Shown: positions 52,759 to 61,047 of the stretch, one piece after another
How the letters are laid out: each line of letters begins with the position of its first letter
Position numbering within the stretch: the stretch's first letter is position 1
Source of the DNA: CAYUCJ01 sp049282265
GTDB taxonomy: Bacteria > Desulfobacterota > DSM-4660 > Desulfatiglandales > Desulfatiglandaceae
Assembly: GCA_049282265.1 (NCBI GenBank)
Contig: JBAPTR010000220.1
Span: forward strand, 7,367 to 71,366
Length of the DNA: 64,000 nt
Reading direction: 5' to 3'
Position numbers and translations under genes: made by a program
The notes under the pieces: generated by a model
The model's input: the letters and a program-made list of their open reading frames with translations, nothing else
Database searches by the model: none
Told to the model about the DNA's origin: nothing

Positions 52759-53523
52759 TTGAAAAAGACCAGCATCACCATCAATGAAAATCATTACGAG
52801 GCCGAGGAGGGGATGACCGTCCTGGAGGTCTTGAGGCTGAACGGCATCGGGGTTCCAACCCTCTGCTACCACAAGGCCCTCAGGCCCATAGGCGCCTGCA
52901 AACTCTGTGCTGTGGAAGTGAAGGGCAAGACCGATAAGCCAAGGGTCATGCTCTCCTGTATACTCAAGGCCAGGGAAGGATTGGAACTCAAGACAGAGAG
53001 CCCACTGGTCCAAAAGGCACGGGAAGGGGCCATGCGGAACCTCTTTGCCCGGGCACCCCAAGCTGAAATCCTGCTTAAGATCGCAAAGGAATACAACATT
53101 GCCACCGGACCCATACCCGACGGGTGCCTCCGTTGCAGACTTTGCATCAGGGTGTGCAAGGAGGTGGTTGGCGCCGGGGCCCTCCAGATGGAAAAGCGGG
53201 AGGGAAGAAGTCTCGTCACGCCGACAGAAGCCCTTTGCATCGGATGCGGTACATGCGCCAATATCTGTCCCACACACACGATCCACATGGAGGACCGGGA
53301 TGGAATTCGCACCCTGTCCATCCGTGAAGAAATTATCGGTATCCACCACCTTGTTCGCTGCGAGGCATGCAATCGGTATTTTGCTTCAGAGCGTTTCCTG
53401 ACACATGTTTCCGATCTTGCAAGACCCCATGTGGATGTCAAGGAACATCACAGATACTGCCCCACCTGTTCCAAACTTTTTTCAGACCGTGCCAGATCAT
53501 CCACCAGATTCAAACGTATCTAG
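52759..53523 (+). CDS. HoxU/NuoG-N-like iron-sulfur subunit (2Fe-2S plus 4Fe-4S)
   Basis: The 254-residue protein has a plant-type 2Fe-2S ferredoxin domain (CYHKALRPIGACKLCAVEV and MLSC), a linker region where HoxU/NuoG normally bind a further cluster, and two 4Fe-4S motifs (CLRCRLCIRVCKEV; CIGCGTCANICPTHTI). A C-terminal CEACN/CPTCS pair could bind zinc. The start is TTG 52759 after CGGAGG. HoxU-like subunits link NAD(P)H or formate modules to metal enzymes. No NuoE or NuoF homologue is present, so the GltD-like protein may be its partner. Confidence 0.9.
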   Translation: MKKTSITINENHYEAEEGMTVLEVLRLNGIGVPTLCYHKALRPIGACKLCAVEVKGKTDKPRVMLSCILKAREGLELKTESPLVQKAREGAMRNLFARAPQAEILLKIAKEYNIATGPIPDGCLRCRLCIRVCKEVVGAGALQMEKREGRSLVTPTEALCIGCGTCANICPTHTIHMEDRDGIRTLSIREEIIGIHHLVRCEACNRYFASERFLTHVSDLARPHVDVKEHHRYCPTCSKLFSDRARSSTRFKRI

Positions 53524-53786
53524 CCATCCACAAACATATTCCGGACATGGGTGCGTTTCCGAAGCAGCACGTCATGAGCGTGTGCTCACTATTGACGATC
53601 ATTCACGGTTTCAGCCAGATTTTGAAGAACATTCGCGGGCTTCATCTCGTTGGTCCAGTATTTACCAATTGAATTTGAAATTGGTTCATTTCTATATAGT
53701 TATTCGTTTACATTCATGATGGTTTTTTTGTATTAAAATGATGAGATGGCTTGATAACGGAAAATCACATTGAGGAGACTTTGATT

Positions 53787-54998
53787 ATGGATAGTGCAAG
53801 CGAGAGGACCTGTAACCCGATTTCGACACAGGAACTGGAAAGGCGTTGGAAGGCGGTTCGACATGCCATGTCAGACAAAGGCATCGATTTCCTTATTATG
53901 CAGAATACGAATCAGTTTTTAGGGGGATATGTGAAGTGGTTTACGGATGTGCCGGCCTTCCATGGGTATCCGATAACCGTCATTTTTCCGCGAGACGACG
54001 ATATGACGACCATCGCCTGCGGACCCCGAAAAAATCCTGAAAGTGCGCTGACTGACCTGAGTGCTCAGGATTGGGCCTTCAGAGGTGTTAAGAACCGAAT
54101 CACCGCGCCTTTTTTTGCCTCGCTGCATTATACCAAGACTTTCGATGCGGAATTCGTTGTGGATGAGCTGAAACCCATGAAAGACTGCACAATCGGGTTT
54201 GTGGGATTAGGCCAGATCAACGCCGCAACCCATCATTATGTTACCTCCCATCTCACGTCCGCCGTGTTTGTCGATGCCACCGATCTGGTGGACAACATCA
54301 AGGCCATTAAGAGCGAAGAAGAAATAGGGCTTATTAAGCGGACGGCAGCATTGCAGGACGTTGCCTTTGAAGAGGCCCTGCAGGCCCTCAAACCCGGGAT
54401 GCGGGACTATGAAATCATGTCAATGGTTCAACATACGGTTCAGAACCTGGGCAGTGAAGAGCAGTTGATCATGGCCGGATCCGCTCCCATGGGAACACCC
54501 TGCATGATGCTGAAACGCCATTTCGCGAACCGGCAGATACAGGCCGGCGATCAGTTTACCCTGATGATCGAAGTCAGCGGTCCGGGCGGTCTGTACACGG
54601 AACTTTCCCGCAACGCCGTCCTTGGCAAGGCGTCGGATGCGTTATTGAAAAACGTAGAGATTGCCATAGAGGCGCAGAAAGTCACACTGGACTTGATGAA
54701 ACCCGGAGCCGACCCCAAGGATCTGGTTGCAGCCAACAACGCGTTTCTGAGAAGCAAGGGCTTCCCCGAAGAAAAGAGGCTGTACGGCCACGGGCAGGGA
54801 TACGACCTGGTGGAAAGGCCCGCCATCCGGGATGACGAATCCATGAAGCTGGCCGCCAACATGAATATTACCCTTCATCCCATAGTCGCCACCGATACGG
54901 TGTATGCCTGGGTGTGTGATAATTATTTGGTCACGGAAACCGGTGTCAGTGAGTGCCTACACAAGACGCCCAAAAAGGTCTTTGAGCTGGATGTTTGA
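53787..54998 (+). CDS. M24 (creatinase/Xaa-Pro peptidase) family protein with altered metal site
   Basis: The 403-residue protein has an N-terminal creatinase domain and a C-terminal pita-bread domain (from about 155; IKSEEEIGLIKRTAALQDVAFEEAL). The usual metal ligands are changed: the two Asp sites read LMIEVSGPGGLYTELSR, the Glu of the EPG motif lies where this protein has TLHPIVATD, and the last site reads WVCDNYLVTETG; the histidine in GHGQGYDLVERP remains. It may be a metal-independent hydrolase like creatinase or have a new metal site. GAGGAG selects ATG 53787 over TTG 53751. Confidence 0.87.
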   Translation: MDSASERTCNPISTQELERRWKAVRHAMSDKGIDFLIMQNTNQFLGGYVKWFTDVPAFHGYPITVIFPRDDDMTTIACGPRKNPESALTDLSAQDWAFRGVKNRITAPFFASLHYTKTFDAEFVVDELKPMKDCTIGFVGLGQINAATHHYVTSHLTSAVFVDATDLVDNIKAIKSEEEIGLIKRTAALQDVAFEEALQALKPGMRDYEIMSMVQHTVQNLGSEEQLIMAGSAPMGTPCMMLKRHFANRQIQAGDQFTLMIEVSGPGGLYTELSRNAVLGKASDALLKNVEIAIEAQKVTLDLMKPGADPKDLVAANNAFLRSKGFPEEKRLYGHGQGYDLVERPAIRDDESMKLAANMNITLHPIVATDTVYAWVCDNYLVTETGVSECLHKTPKKVFELDV

Positions 54999-55031
54999 TC
55001 AATAGTTCTGAATTTTGATGGTACAAATCAA

Positions 55032-55056
55032 GGGGTGCCAAAGCACCCCTTCTTTG
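55032..55056 (+). terminator. Intrinsic terminator after the M24 gene
   Basis: GGGGTGC-CAAA-GCACCCC (55032-55049) followed by TTCTTTG is a strong short hairpin with a T-rich tail, 34 bp after the M24 stop. Confidence 0.85.
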
Positions 55057-55127
55057 CCTATAGGCGGCTGGCAGTGGTGGTATCATGGAAGATGCGATCA
55101 ATAGTGCGTCATTATTTGAGGCGGGTT

Positions 55128-55628
55128 CTACCAGTTCGAATACTTTTCAATGTACTTCTCCCAAAACTCTTTATCCATATTCTGCCAATCGGAACCGAAA
55201 CGTTGGTTGTAATACGGCGAAAAGCGTTCGAGCCACCGCAGCCACGGATTTTTTTTCTTTTGGTGGGCCTCCAGGATGTCATTCAAATAGGTTTTGATGT
55301 TGGCCATTTCGTCCTTGGGAACAAAATAGGCCGCGCCCTTTTTGAACGACTTGACGGTATCCTCCGGGCTCATGGCATGGGCGGTCAACATGAGAGCGAT
55401 GATATTTTGCTGACCGGCAATCTCCAACAGTTTGTAACCGTCAACACCCATGATATCCAATATGGCTAGATCAAATTGCTCGTTTTCTAATAGCTCTTTG
55501 GCCGCCTCGAATCTCGATGCTCTGATTACGGTGGATTCGGATAATAGATCCGCAAGAGTGTCCAGGATGTCAGGCTCGTCGTCTACGATAAGGATTCGTT
55601 TTCCTGCGGCCAAATTTTTCGTTTCCAT
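55128..55628 (-). CDS. Response regulator with receiver domain and short C-terminal tail
   Basis: The 166-residue protein has a CheY-type receiver: acidic pair Asp16-Asp17 in ILIVDDEPDILDTL, phospho-acceptor Asp58 in LAILDIMG, Thr in LMLTAHAMS and Lys in YFVPKDEM. The last 45 residues (KKKNPWLRWLERFSPYYNQRF...) are aromatic-rich and carry no DNA-binding motif. It likely acts through protein contacts. The partner kinase is not adjacent. It is downstream of the flavoprotein gene on the same strand, separated by a family 1 hairpin. Confidence 0.9.
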   Translation of the reverse strand: METKNLAAGKRILIVDDEPDILDTLADLLSESTVIRASRFEAAKELLENEQFDLAILDIMGVDGYKLLEIAGQQNIIALMLTAHAMSPEDTVKSFKKGAAYFVPKDEMANIKTYLNDILEAHQKKKNPWLRWLERFSPYYNQRFGSDWQNMDKEFWEKYIEKYSNW

Positions 55629-55735
55629 GTTACATACCCTCTGGTAATTTTATTTTAGTCAATTTCAAAACATCCCGTGGTCCGGTTCAAAATTGAACAT
55701 TTTGAAATCGGCTCATTTGTTTTGTTGTTTAAAAG

Positions 55736-55758
55736 TGATGACTTTTTCGAAGTCATCA
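55736..55758. repeat. Solo hairpin of repeat family 1 over the flavoprotein stop codon
   Basis: TGATGACTT-TTTCG-AAGTCATCA is the first hairpin of the family 1 repeat, here alone. Its last three bases (TCA at 55756-55758) form the TGA stop codon of the minus-strand flavoprotein gene. It may end or protect that transcript. Confidence 0.6.
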
Positions 55759-57444
55759 GTCTTCATACGACAATGGTTCAAACCGCGTCGTCACTTCACC
55801 CTCTGTTCCTTTTCTTGCAACCATCAGACCGCAGAAGTTTGCATCATCGGTTTCCGGGAAATCCGCGCGGTAATGATAGGGCGGAAAGCGCGATTCCTTG
55901 CGGGCCAGCGCCGTCGTTGCAGTGATCTTGGCCACCTGCTGAATGTTCGTGGCTTCGTGAACGCGCATCAACTCGTGTAGATTGTCGGCCTTCAGATCTT
56001 CCCGGGCGGCATCCAGGCGGTCCAGTTTCGTTAACGCCGTTGTGAGGCTTTTTTCGGTCTTTACCGGGCCAAAATGATCGGTGGTAATGTACCGAACAAT
56101 GTCTTCAAACTCCCAATACGGCATGCCCGATTTTTTTTCAAGTGGTCTGAAAATGCGTGCCTTTTCATCGGCCATTTTACCTGCATCCATGGGACGCAGC
56201 GCGTTTACCTTGGCTGCATAGTCGGCAGCATTCTTTCCGGCAGCATAACCGCCGGCGACACACATGTGGAGGCATCCCATCTGGTCTGCCGAATCTCCGG
56301 CGGCAAATATACCGGGAATATTGGAAGCGCAAGTCTCATCAATCTTGATTCCGCTGCCACATTGTTCTCCGGGACGGGCCTGCATGGGTTCGGATACCGT
56401 CATTTCAATCATGGTCCCTCCCAGATTATACCCTTTTTTCACAAAAAAATCAGGCAGGGTGTCTTTGTCATAACCCAAGGTGGCAAACAAGTGTTCCATG
56501 TCTTTTTGACTCAAATGCCGGCAATCCACGTAGATGGGGCCGCGCCCTTCCTTCAATTCCTGGATGGTGGACCAGACCATGATATTACGCGGCGCTCCCT
56601 CGGCCATGGGGTGATAGCGCTCCATAAAGGGTTCGCCCAGGGAATTTACCAGGCGGGAGCCCATCCCGAAAAAGGCGTTAAATCCGGGTGCGCTGAAGCC
56701 CTTGGGGACAATGGTCATGCGGATATATTCCATGTTGGCCAATTCAACCCCGGCATCAAAGGCCTGGCGATGTAAATCCCCGGTACAGGCCGGGCAGTAC
56801 CAGAGATTGAAGGGATTTCCGGTTTGGGATTTGAACATGCGATTGGTGTTGCCGGTTGAAATAATGATGGCCTTAGCCCGCACCTGATAGAAGTCTCCCG
56901 TACGGATATCAAAGCCGGTAAAGCCGGCCAGTTCCCCATCGTGCAGAAATAGATTGGAGACCTGAACCCGGTTCAACACCTTGCATTTGAGCCTGCGTAC
57001 TTCTCTTGCCATTTTGAGTTTTAGTTTTTTGCCGTTGAAATTAATCGAGTACGGACCCGGCTGGCCCATGGCCTGGGTTCTGAAAAATTCACCGGTGGAC
57101 GGATTGCGAAGCGGTATTCCGATGCGTTCCACCCTTTCGATGGCAGCCGTTCTTTCTTCACAAAATACGGCTTCATGAATCTTCAGATTGGTGGCGCCCC
57201 GGGCGACCCGCCCGGCATATTTGAGCCAGCTTTCCCTGGTGTCCCACGCTTCGCCGGTTTCGAGGTAGGTCTGGAAATGGTCGATGCCGCCGGCAATGGC
57301 ACCGCTGCGATTGATATTGGCTTTATCGACGACCAGAACCTTGAGGCCTCTTTCCGCAGCAGCCATGGCGGAGTTGAGCCCGGCAGTTCCTCCGCCGATG
57401 ACGGCCAGATCGGTATCAATGCGGTAATCGTTGGGTGCATTCAT
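55756..57444 (-). CDS. FAD-dependent oxidoreductase, AprA/FrdA-like flavoprotein
   Basis: The 562-residue protein has the Rossmann FAD motif AVIGGGTAGLNSAMAAAERG at about 14-35, the SGAIAGGIDHFQ segment, IIISTGNTNRMF, and CASNIPGIFAAGDSADQMGCLHMCVAGGYAAG near the C-terminus. These features and the ferredoxin gene just upstream (57504-57704) match adenylylsulfate-reductase-alpha-like and fumarate-reductase-like proteins. It lies in a TRAP/amidohydrolase block rather than with sulfate activation genes, so it is probably a paralogue oxidising or reducing the imported organic acid. Confidence 0.87.
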   Translation of the reverse strand: MNAPNDYRIDTDLAVIGGGTAGLNSAMAAAERGLKVLVVDKANINRSGAIAGGIDHFQTYLETGEAWDTRESWLKYAGRVARGATNLKIHEAVFCEERTAAIERVERIGIPLRNPSTGEFFRTQAMGQPGPYSINFNGKKLKLKMAREVRRLKCKVLNRVQVSNLFLHDGELAGFTGFDIRTGDFYQVRAKAIIISTGNTNRMFKSQTGNPFNLWYCPACTGDLHRQAFDAGVELANMEYIRMTIVPKGFSAPGFNAFFGMGSRLVNSLGEPFMERYHPMAEGAPRNIMVWSTIQELKEGRGPIYVDCRHLSQKDMEHLFATLGYDKDTLPDFFVKKGYNLGGTMIEMTVSEPMQARPGEQCGSGIKIDETCASNIPGIFAAGDSADQMGCLHMCVAGGYAAGKNAADYAAKVNALRPMDAGKMADEKARIFRPLEKKSGMPYWEFEDIVRYITTDHFGPVKTEKSLTTALTKLDRLDAAREDLKADNLHELMRVHEATNIQQVAKITATTALARKESRFPPYHYRADFPETDDANFCGLMVARKGTEGEVTTRFEPLSYED

Positions 57445-57503
57445 TGCAGACTCCTTTCGTTGCGATTCGGCATGTCTCAGACTGCGTTCACTTCATACTC
57501 GCG

Positions 57504-57704
57504 TCAGACGCCCAACATAATTGGCAGGAATTCAATTTCTATAGCCCCGGTTGGGCAATCCTGGCGGCAGGCCCCGCAGTGCCAGCATTCATACGGGTAG
57601 CGCACCTGCACCTTTCCGTCCACCAGATAAAGCACATCCAAAGGGCAATGCTGGTCACAGATTCCGCAGGCGTTACATTTGTCTTCATCAATGACAGGTG
57701 GCAT
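57504..57704 (-). CDS. Two-cluster ferredoxin (AprB-like, short)
   Basis: The 66-residue protein has two 4Fe-4S motifs: Cys10, 13, 16, 20 (CNACGICDQHCP) and Cys40, 43, 46, 50 (CWHCGACRQDCP). The tryptophan in CWHCGAC and the pairing with an AprA-like flavoprotein recall AprB, but the C-terminal extension of AprB is missing. It most likely shuttles electrons for the flavoprotein encoded 59 bp downstream. AGGAGG precedes ATG 57704. Confidence 0.93.
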   Translation of the reverse strand: MPPVIDEDKCNACGICDQHCPLDVLYLVDGKVQVRYPYECWHCGACRQDCPTGAIEIEFLPIMLGV

Positions 57705-57813
57705 AATTACCTCCTAATATACTTGGTTTATCCAGGCCAGTTATTTATTACGAGGGTTCAGCGGTTCAAATCGGACAGAACCCTGAACCTCACAGTCCCG
57801 AATGGTTTGCGGT

Positions 57814-59712
57814 TCAGGAGATCGTTGCCGGGTCGGGGGCTTTGATCTTAGATCTGCGAAATTGAAAAGTCAGTGTCAGTGCAATGCAGAGCAGCCCGGC
57901 TATATCGCTTGTCAATCCCGGTTTAATGAGAAAGAGCGCCGCAGCAAAAAGCAGGATGCGCTCGTACCATGATGTTGCTTTTTGCAGGTAGCCGACGATG
58001 GCGCTGCCCAGGCAAATGATGCCCACCGAGGCAGTGAATACGGAAAGTATGATTTTGCCGGAGCTTCCCATCAACAGCAGTGAATTGTCGTAAACAAACA
58101 TATAAGGCAGCATGAAACCGGCCAGGGCGAAGGTCCATGCGGTCCAGCCTGTTTTCATGGGGTCCGCCTTGGCAATGGCTGCTCCGGCATAGGCGGCAAA
58201 GGAAACCGGCGGTGTGACCATACACAGCATCCCGAAATAAAAAATGTAAAGATGGGCCGCCAACGGTAACACCCCCATATTGATTAAAGACGGTGCGACC
58301 GTTGTTGCCAGGAGGACATAACAAACCACTGTTGGAAGTCCCATGCCGAAAAGAAGCGATGCCAGCATGACGATTGGAAGTGCGAGCAGCAGTGATCCGG
58401 ATGAAAGGGTGATCACAAGAGACGTAATCTTGGCGCTCATGCCTGTCAATAGGACCACGCCGATAACGATGCCGGCCATGGCGCAGGCGGAGGACACCAT
58501 GACGCTGTTGAATGCTGATTTTGCCAGGGCCGAAAATATCCTGGAAGGCGTCATTCTGGATTCTTTTCTCAAGAAGCTCACGACTACGGTGGCCAACAGG
58601 GCGTAAAGCACGGCTATCCTCGGAGAATAACCGCGAATCAAAATCACGATTAATATGATGAGGGGAACCGTAAACATCCATTTGTCCCGGAAAACGAGTT
58701 TGATTGAGGGGATTTCATTCGCAGGCAGACCTTGAATTCCGATTTTCAGGGAATAAAAATGAACCACGCTGTAGATCGCCAAAAAGTAAAGTAATGCCGG
58801 GATGATGGCAGCTTTGCATACATCGATATAGGCAATGCCCAGATACTCGGCCATGATAAAAGCGGACGCCCCCATCACCGGAGGCATGAGCTGGCCCCCG
58901 GTAGATGCCGTTGCCTCAACGGCCCCGGCCACATGGGATTCAAAACCGATGCGCTTCATCAATGGAATGGTCAAGGTCCCCGTGGTCACGGTATTGGCGA
59001 CAGCACTTCCGGAGACCGTTCCCATCATGCCGCTCACAGCTACTGCGATCTTGGCCGGTCCTCCCCGGTGTTTACCAAAAAGGGCACTGGCCAGATCGAC
59101 AAAAAACTCCGTGCCGCCGCAGATCTCGAAAAAGGCCCCAAAAGCGATGAAGGGATAAATGAAATTGGTCATCACCTTCAATGGGATGCCGAACATCCCG
59201 TTTTTCGACATAAAGAGCGTGGTAGCGATGCGTTGAATGTCATAGCCCCTGTGTGAAAAGGGTGGGGGCAGATATTGTCCTAAAAAACAATAGGCCAGAA
59301 AACCGAAACCAATGATGAGCAAGGCCCACCCCACGACGCGGCGGGTGGCCTCGAAAATCAGCACGATACAGACAACACCGAAAAACAAATCCCAACCGGT
59401 CGGATCCCCAACTCGAAAGATAAAATCCCAGTAATCAAAGTAAATATAGATGGCAAAGGAAAAGCTGAGCGCTGCCAGCAGAAGATCCACGACGATGAGG
59501 GGCAGGGACTCCGGTTTTTTTGAAATGAGGGGATAATGAACAAAGACCACTGCCAGGGAAAACGCCAGGAAAAGACTCAATAGCTGCAATGCCTGAATAG
59601 ACAGGGTGGCCAAGGTGTAAAGCACGAAAACCGAGCACCCGATGGCCAGCCATTTTCCCACTACAGAGCGAATTCTTGATTTGCGTTCTTCGGGTTGCAT
59701 TTTCTCCGCCAT
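57814..59712 (-). CDS. TRAP transporter fused permease (DctQM fusion, TAXI type)
   Basis: A 632-residue membrane protein with about sixteen or more spans: a DctQ-like N-terminal part (1 to about 130) joined to a DctM-like part. Key segments are FGAFFEICGGTEFFVDLASALFGKHRGGPAKIAVAVSGMMGTVSGSAVANTVTTGTLTIPLMKRIGFE, EATASTGGQLMPPVMGASAFIMAEYLG and TPPVSFAAYAGAAIAKADP. Fused permeases work with TAXI-type binding proteins, one of which is encoded upstream. A family 1 repeat separates the two genes. Confidence 0.95.
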   Translation of the reverse strand: MAEKMQPEERKSRIRSVVGKWLAIGCSVFVLYTLATLSIQALQLLSLFLAFSLAVVFVHYPLISKKPESLPLIVVDLLLAALSFSFAIYIYFDYWDFIFRVGDPTGWDLFFGVVCIVLIFEATRRVVGWALLIIGFGFLAYCFLGQYLPPPFSHRGYDIQRIATTLFMSKNGMFGIPLKVMTNFIYPFIAFGAFFEICGGTEFFVDLASALFGKHRGGPAKIAVAVSGMMGTVSGSAVANTVTTGTLTIPLMKRIGFESHVAGAVEATASTGGQLMPPVMGASAFIMAEYLGIAYIDVCKAAIIPALLYFLAIYSVVHFYSLKIGIQGLPANEIPSIKLVFRDKWMFTVPLIILIVILIRGYSPRIAVLYALLATVVVSFLRKESRMTPSRIFSALAKSAFNSVMVSSACAMAGIVIGVVLLTGMSAKITSLVITLSSGSLLLALPIVMLASLLFGMGLPTVVCYVLLATTVAPSLINMGVLPLAAHLYIFYFGMLCMVTPPVSFAAYAGAAIAKADPMKTGWTAWTFALAGFMLPYMFVYDNSLLLMGSSGKIILSVFTASVGIICLGSAIVGYLQKATSWYERILLFAAALFLIKPGLTSDIAGLLCIALTLTFQFRRSKIKAPDPATIS

Positions 59713-59798
59713 CTTCCCCTCCAGAAAGAAAACATCTCAGATACTCTCTGACCCAAAAGAATATGAAACTTTCGAGACTTTGGCCTTTACTTCAAATA

Positions 59799-59955
59799 TG
59801 ATGACTTTGTAAAAAGTCATCATCGTGCCTATGGGCGGGCACGCAAATCAATGGGGTGCATCGCAACCCGTTGATTTGTAAGGAAACCGAAAATCACACT
59901 TTTCAGTTTCCGTTAGCAAAAAGTCCTGAGGACCGGATTTTTTACGGTTCCATCA
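59799..59955 (+). repeat. Repeat family 1, copy C (157 bp, five hairpins)
   Basis: Full-length match to 17072-17226 with paired base changes: the second hairpin is CGTGCCT/GGGCACG (T-G pair), and the fourth stem is GGAAAC-C-GAAAA against TTTTC-A-GTTTCC. TGATG and CATCA bound it. It sits inside the TAXI-TRAP gene pair, in the 318-bp gap between the binding protein and the permease. Confidence 0.85.
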
Positions 59956-59960
59956 GACAT

Positions 59961-59998
59961 GGAATATTGATGACCTTGCCAAAAGTCATCAATATTCC
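59961..59998. repeat. Extra hairpin adjoining repeat copy C
   Basis: GGAATATTGATGAC (59961-59974) is perfectly inverted as GTCATCAATATTCC (59985-59998), a 14-bp stem. Its core repeats the TGATGAC/GTCATCA arms of the first hairpin of family 1. It lies between copy C and the stop of the TAXI gene, and could end or stabilise that transcript. Confidence 0.65.
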
Positions 59999-60030
59999 AA
60001 TTGAGAAAAGTATCTAGCCTGGTGTATTGA

Positions 60031-61002
60031 TTACTCTTTCCATAATCCTGCGTCTTTAAAATACTTGATTGCCCCAGGATGAAACGGGTTGCCCAATTTG
60101 GAAGCAACCCACTCTTTGGTGAGAACCTTGGCCGGTGCATAAAATTTGGTGATACAGTCGAGATGTTCGGTGATGGACTTGGCCAGCTTATAAACCACGG
60201 CATCACTCATGCTTGCGTCGCAAATTAACTGGATCCCGTTATCGACCGTCAAAATCTCAGAATCGATGCCCTTGAAAGTTCCGGGAGGATAGACGTACCT
60301 TCCAAAATAGGGGTTTTTGCCTACGTATGCGTCCAGATTTTTCTCCTGCCAGGGGATAATCCTGATGGCATGGGTGGCGGTGACCATCTTGGCCAGTTCC
60401 TTGGTCAGGAAGGAGACTTCCACCGTGCCGTCCTTCAGGGCATCCGCCAGGGCACCTGTCGGCAGAAAGTAGGGTTTGATATCTTTCTTGACGTTGATCC
60501 CATGCGCTGCCAATTGCATCCTCGCCATGACACCGATTCCACCGGTGCCGACTCCCGTCTTGTGGCCTTTTATATCGTAAATGGTTTTGATATCCTTGTT
60601 CTTGGCCAACGTCGTCCAGATATTTCCATTGGGCAGCAGGCGTGCAACAACTTTAAATGCCACCGGTTTGCCCTTGAACATCCGCAGGCCCTTGCGGGCG
60701 AAATATCCTATCATCGGTGAAATAACCGCTAATTGCATTTCTTTCCTTTTGATGAGGCGAAGGTTCTCCACGGATCCTTCGGTGAATTCAGCGGTCACGT
60801 TGACCTCGGGAAGGTTCTCGTTAAGGCACTGTGCGATGGGATTCCCGATATTGTAAAACAGGCCGCCCACAAGCGATGTACCCAGGGAAAGCTGTTCGAC
60901 TGCCAGTGCATTTTGGGTAGGCAGCACAGCTCCCTGGAAAGCAAGTGAAAAAAACAACGTTCCGATACTGACAAAAAATAGTTTTTTCAAGTACCTGGAC
61001 AT
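60031..61002 (-). CDS. TAXI family TRAP transporter solute-binding protein
   Basis: The 323-residue periplasmic protein has a signal peptide (1 to about 34, ending ALA-VEQ) and TAXI features: LSLGTSLVGGLFYNIGNPIAQCLNENLPEVNVTAEFTEGSVENLRLI, GHKTGVGTGGIGVMARMQLAAHGI and GALADALKDGTVEVSFL. It captures a carboxylate for the fused permease encoded downstream. AAAGGAGG precedes ATG 61002. It lies 45 bp after the amidohydrolase gene. Confidence 0.94.
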   Translation of the reverse strand: MSRYLKKLFFVSIGTLFFSLAFQGAVLPTQNALAVEQLSLGTSLVGGLFYNIGNPIAQCLNENLPEVNVTAEFTEGSVENLRLIKRKEMQLAVISPMIGYFARKGLRMFKGKPVAFKVVARLLPNGNIWTTLAKNKDIKTIYDIKGHKTGVGTGGIGVMARMQLAAHGINVKKDIKPYFLPTGALADALKDGTVEVSFLTKELAKMVTATHAIRIIPWQEKNLDAYVGKNPYFGRYVYPPGTFKGIDSEILTVDNGIQLICDASMSDAVVYKLAKSITEHLDCITKFYAPAKVLTKEWVASKLGNPFHPGAIKYFKDAGLWKE

Positions 61003-61047
61003 AATTTCCTCCTTTACAATTTAGGGGTTGGATTAATCAACAGTTTT

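Noticed and set aside
53524..53786. Small open frame and weak promoter-like sequence before the M24 gene
   Set aside because: No recognisable protein features; TTGAAT and TATATA with 18-bp spacing are too weak to report as a promoter in AT-rich sequence.
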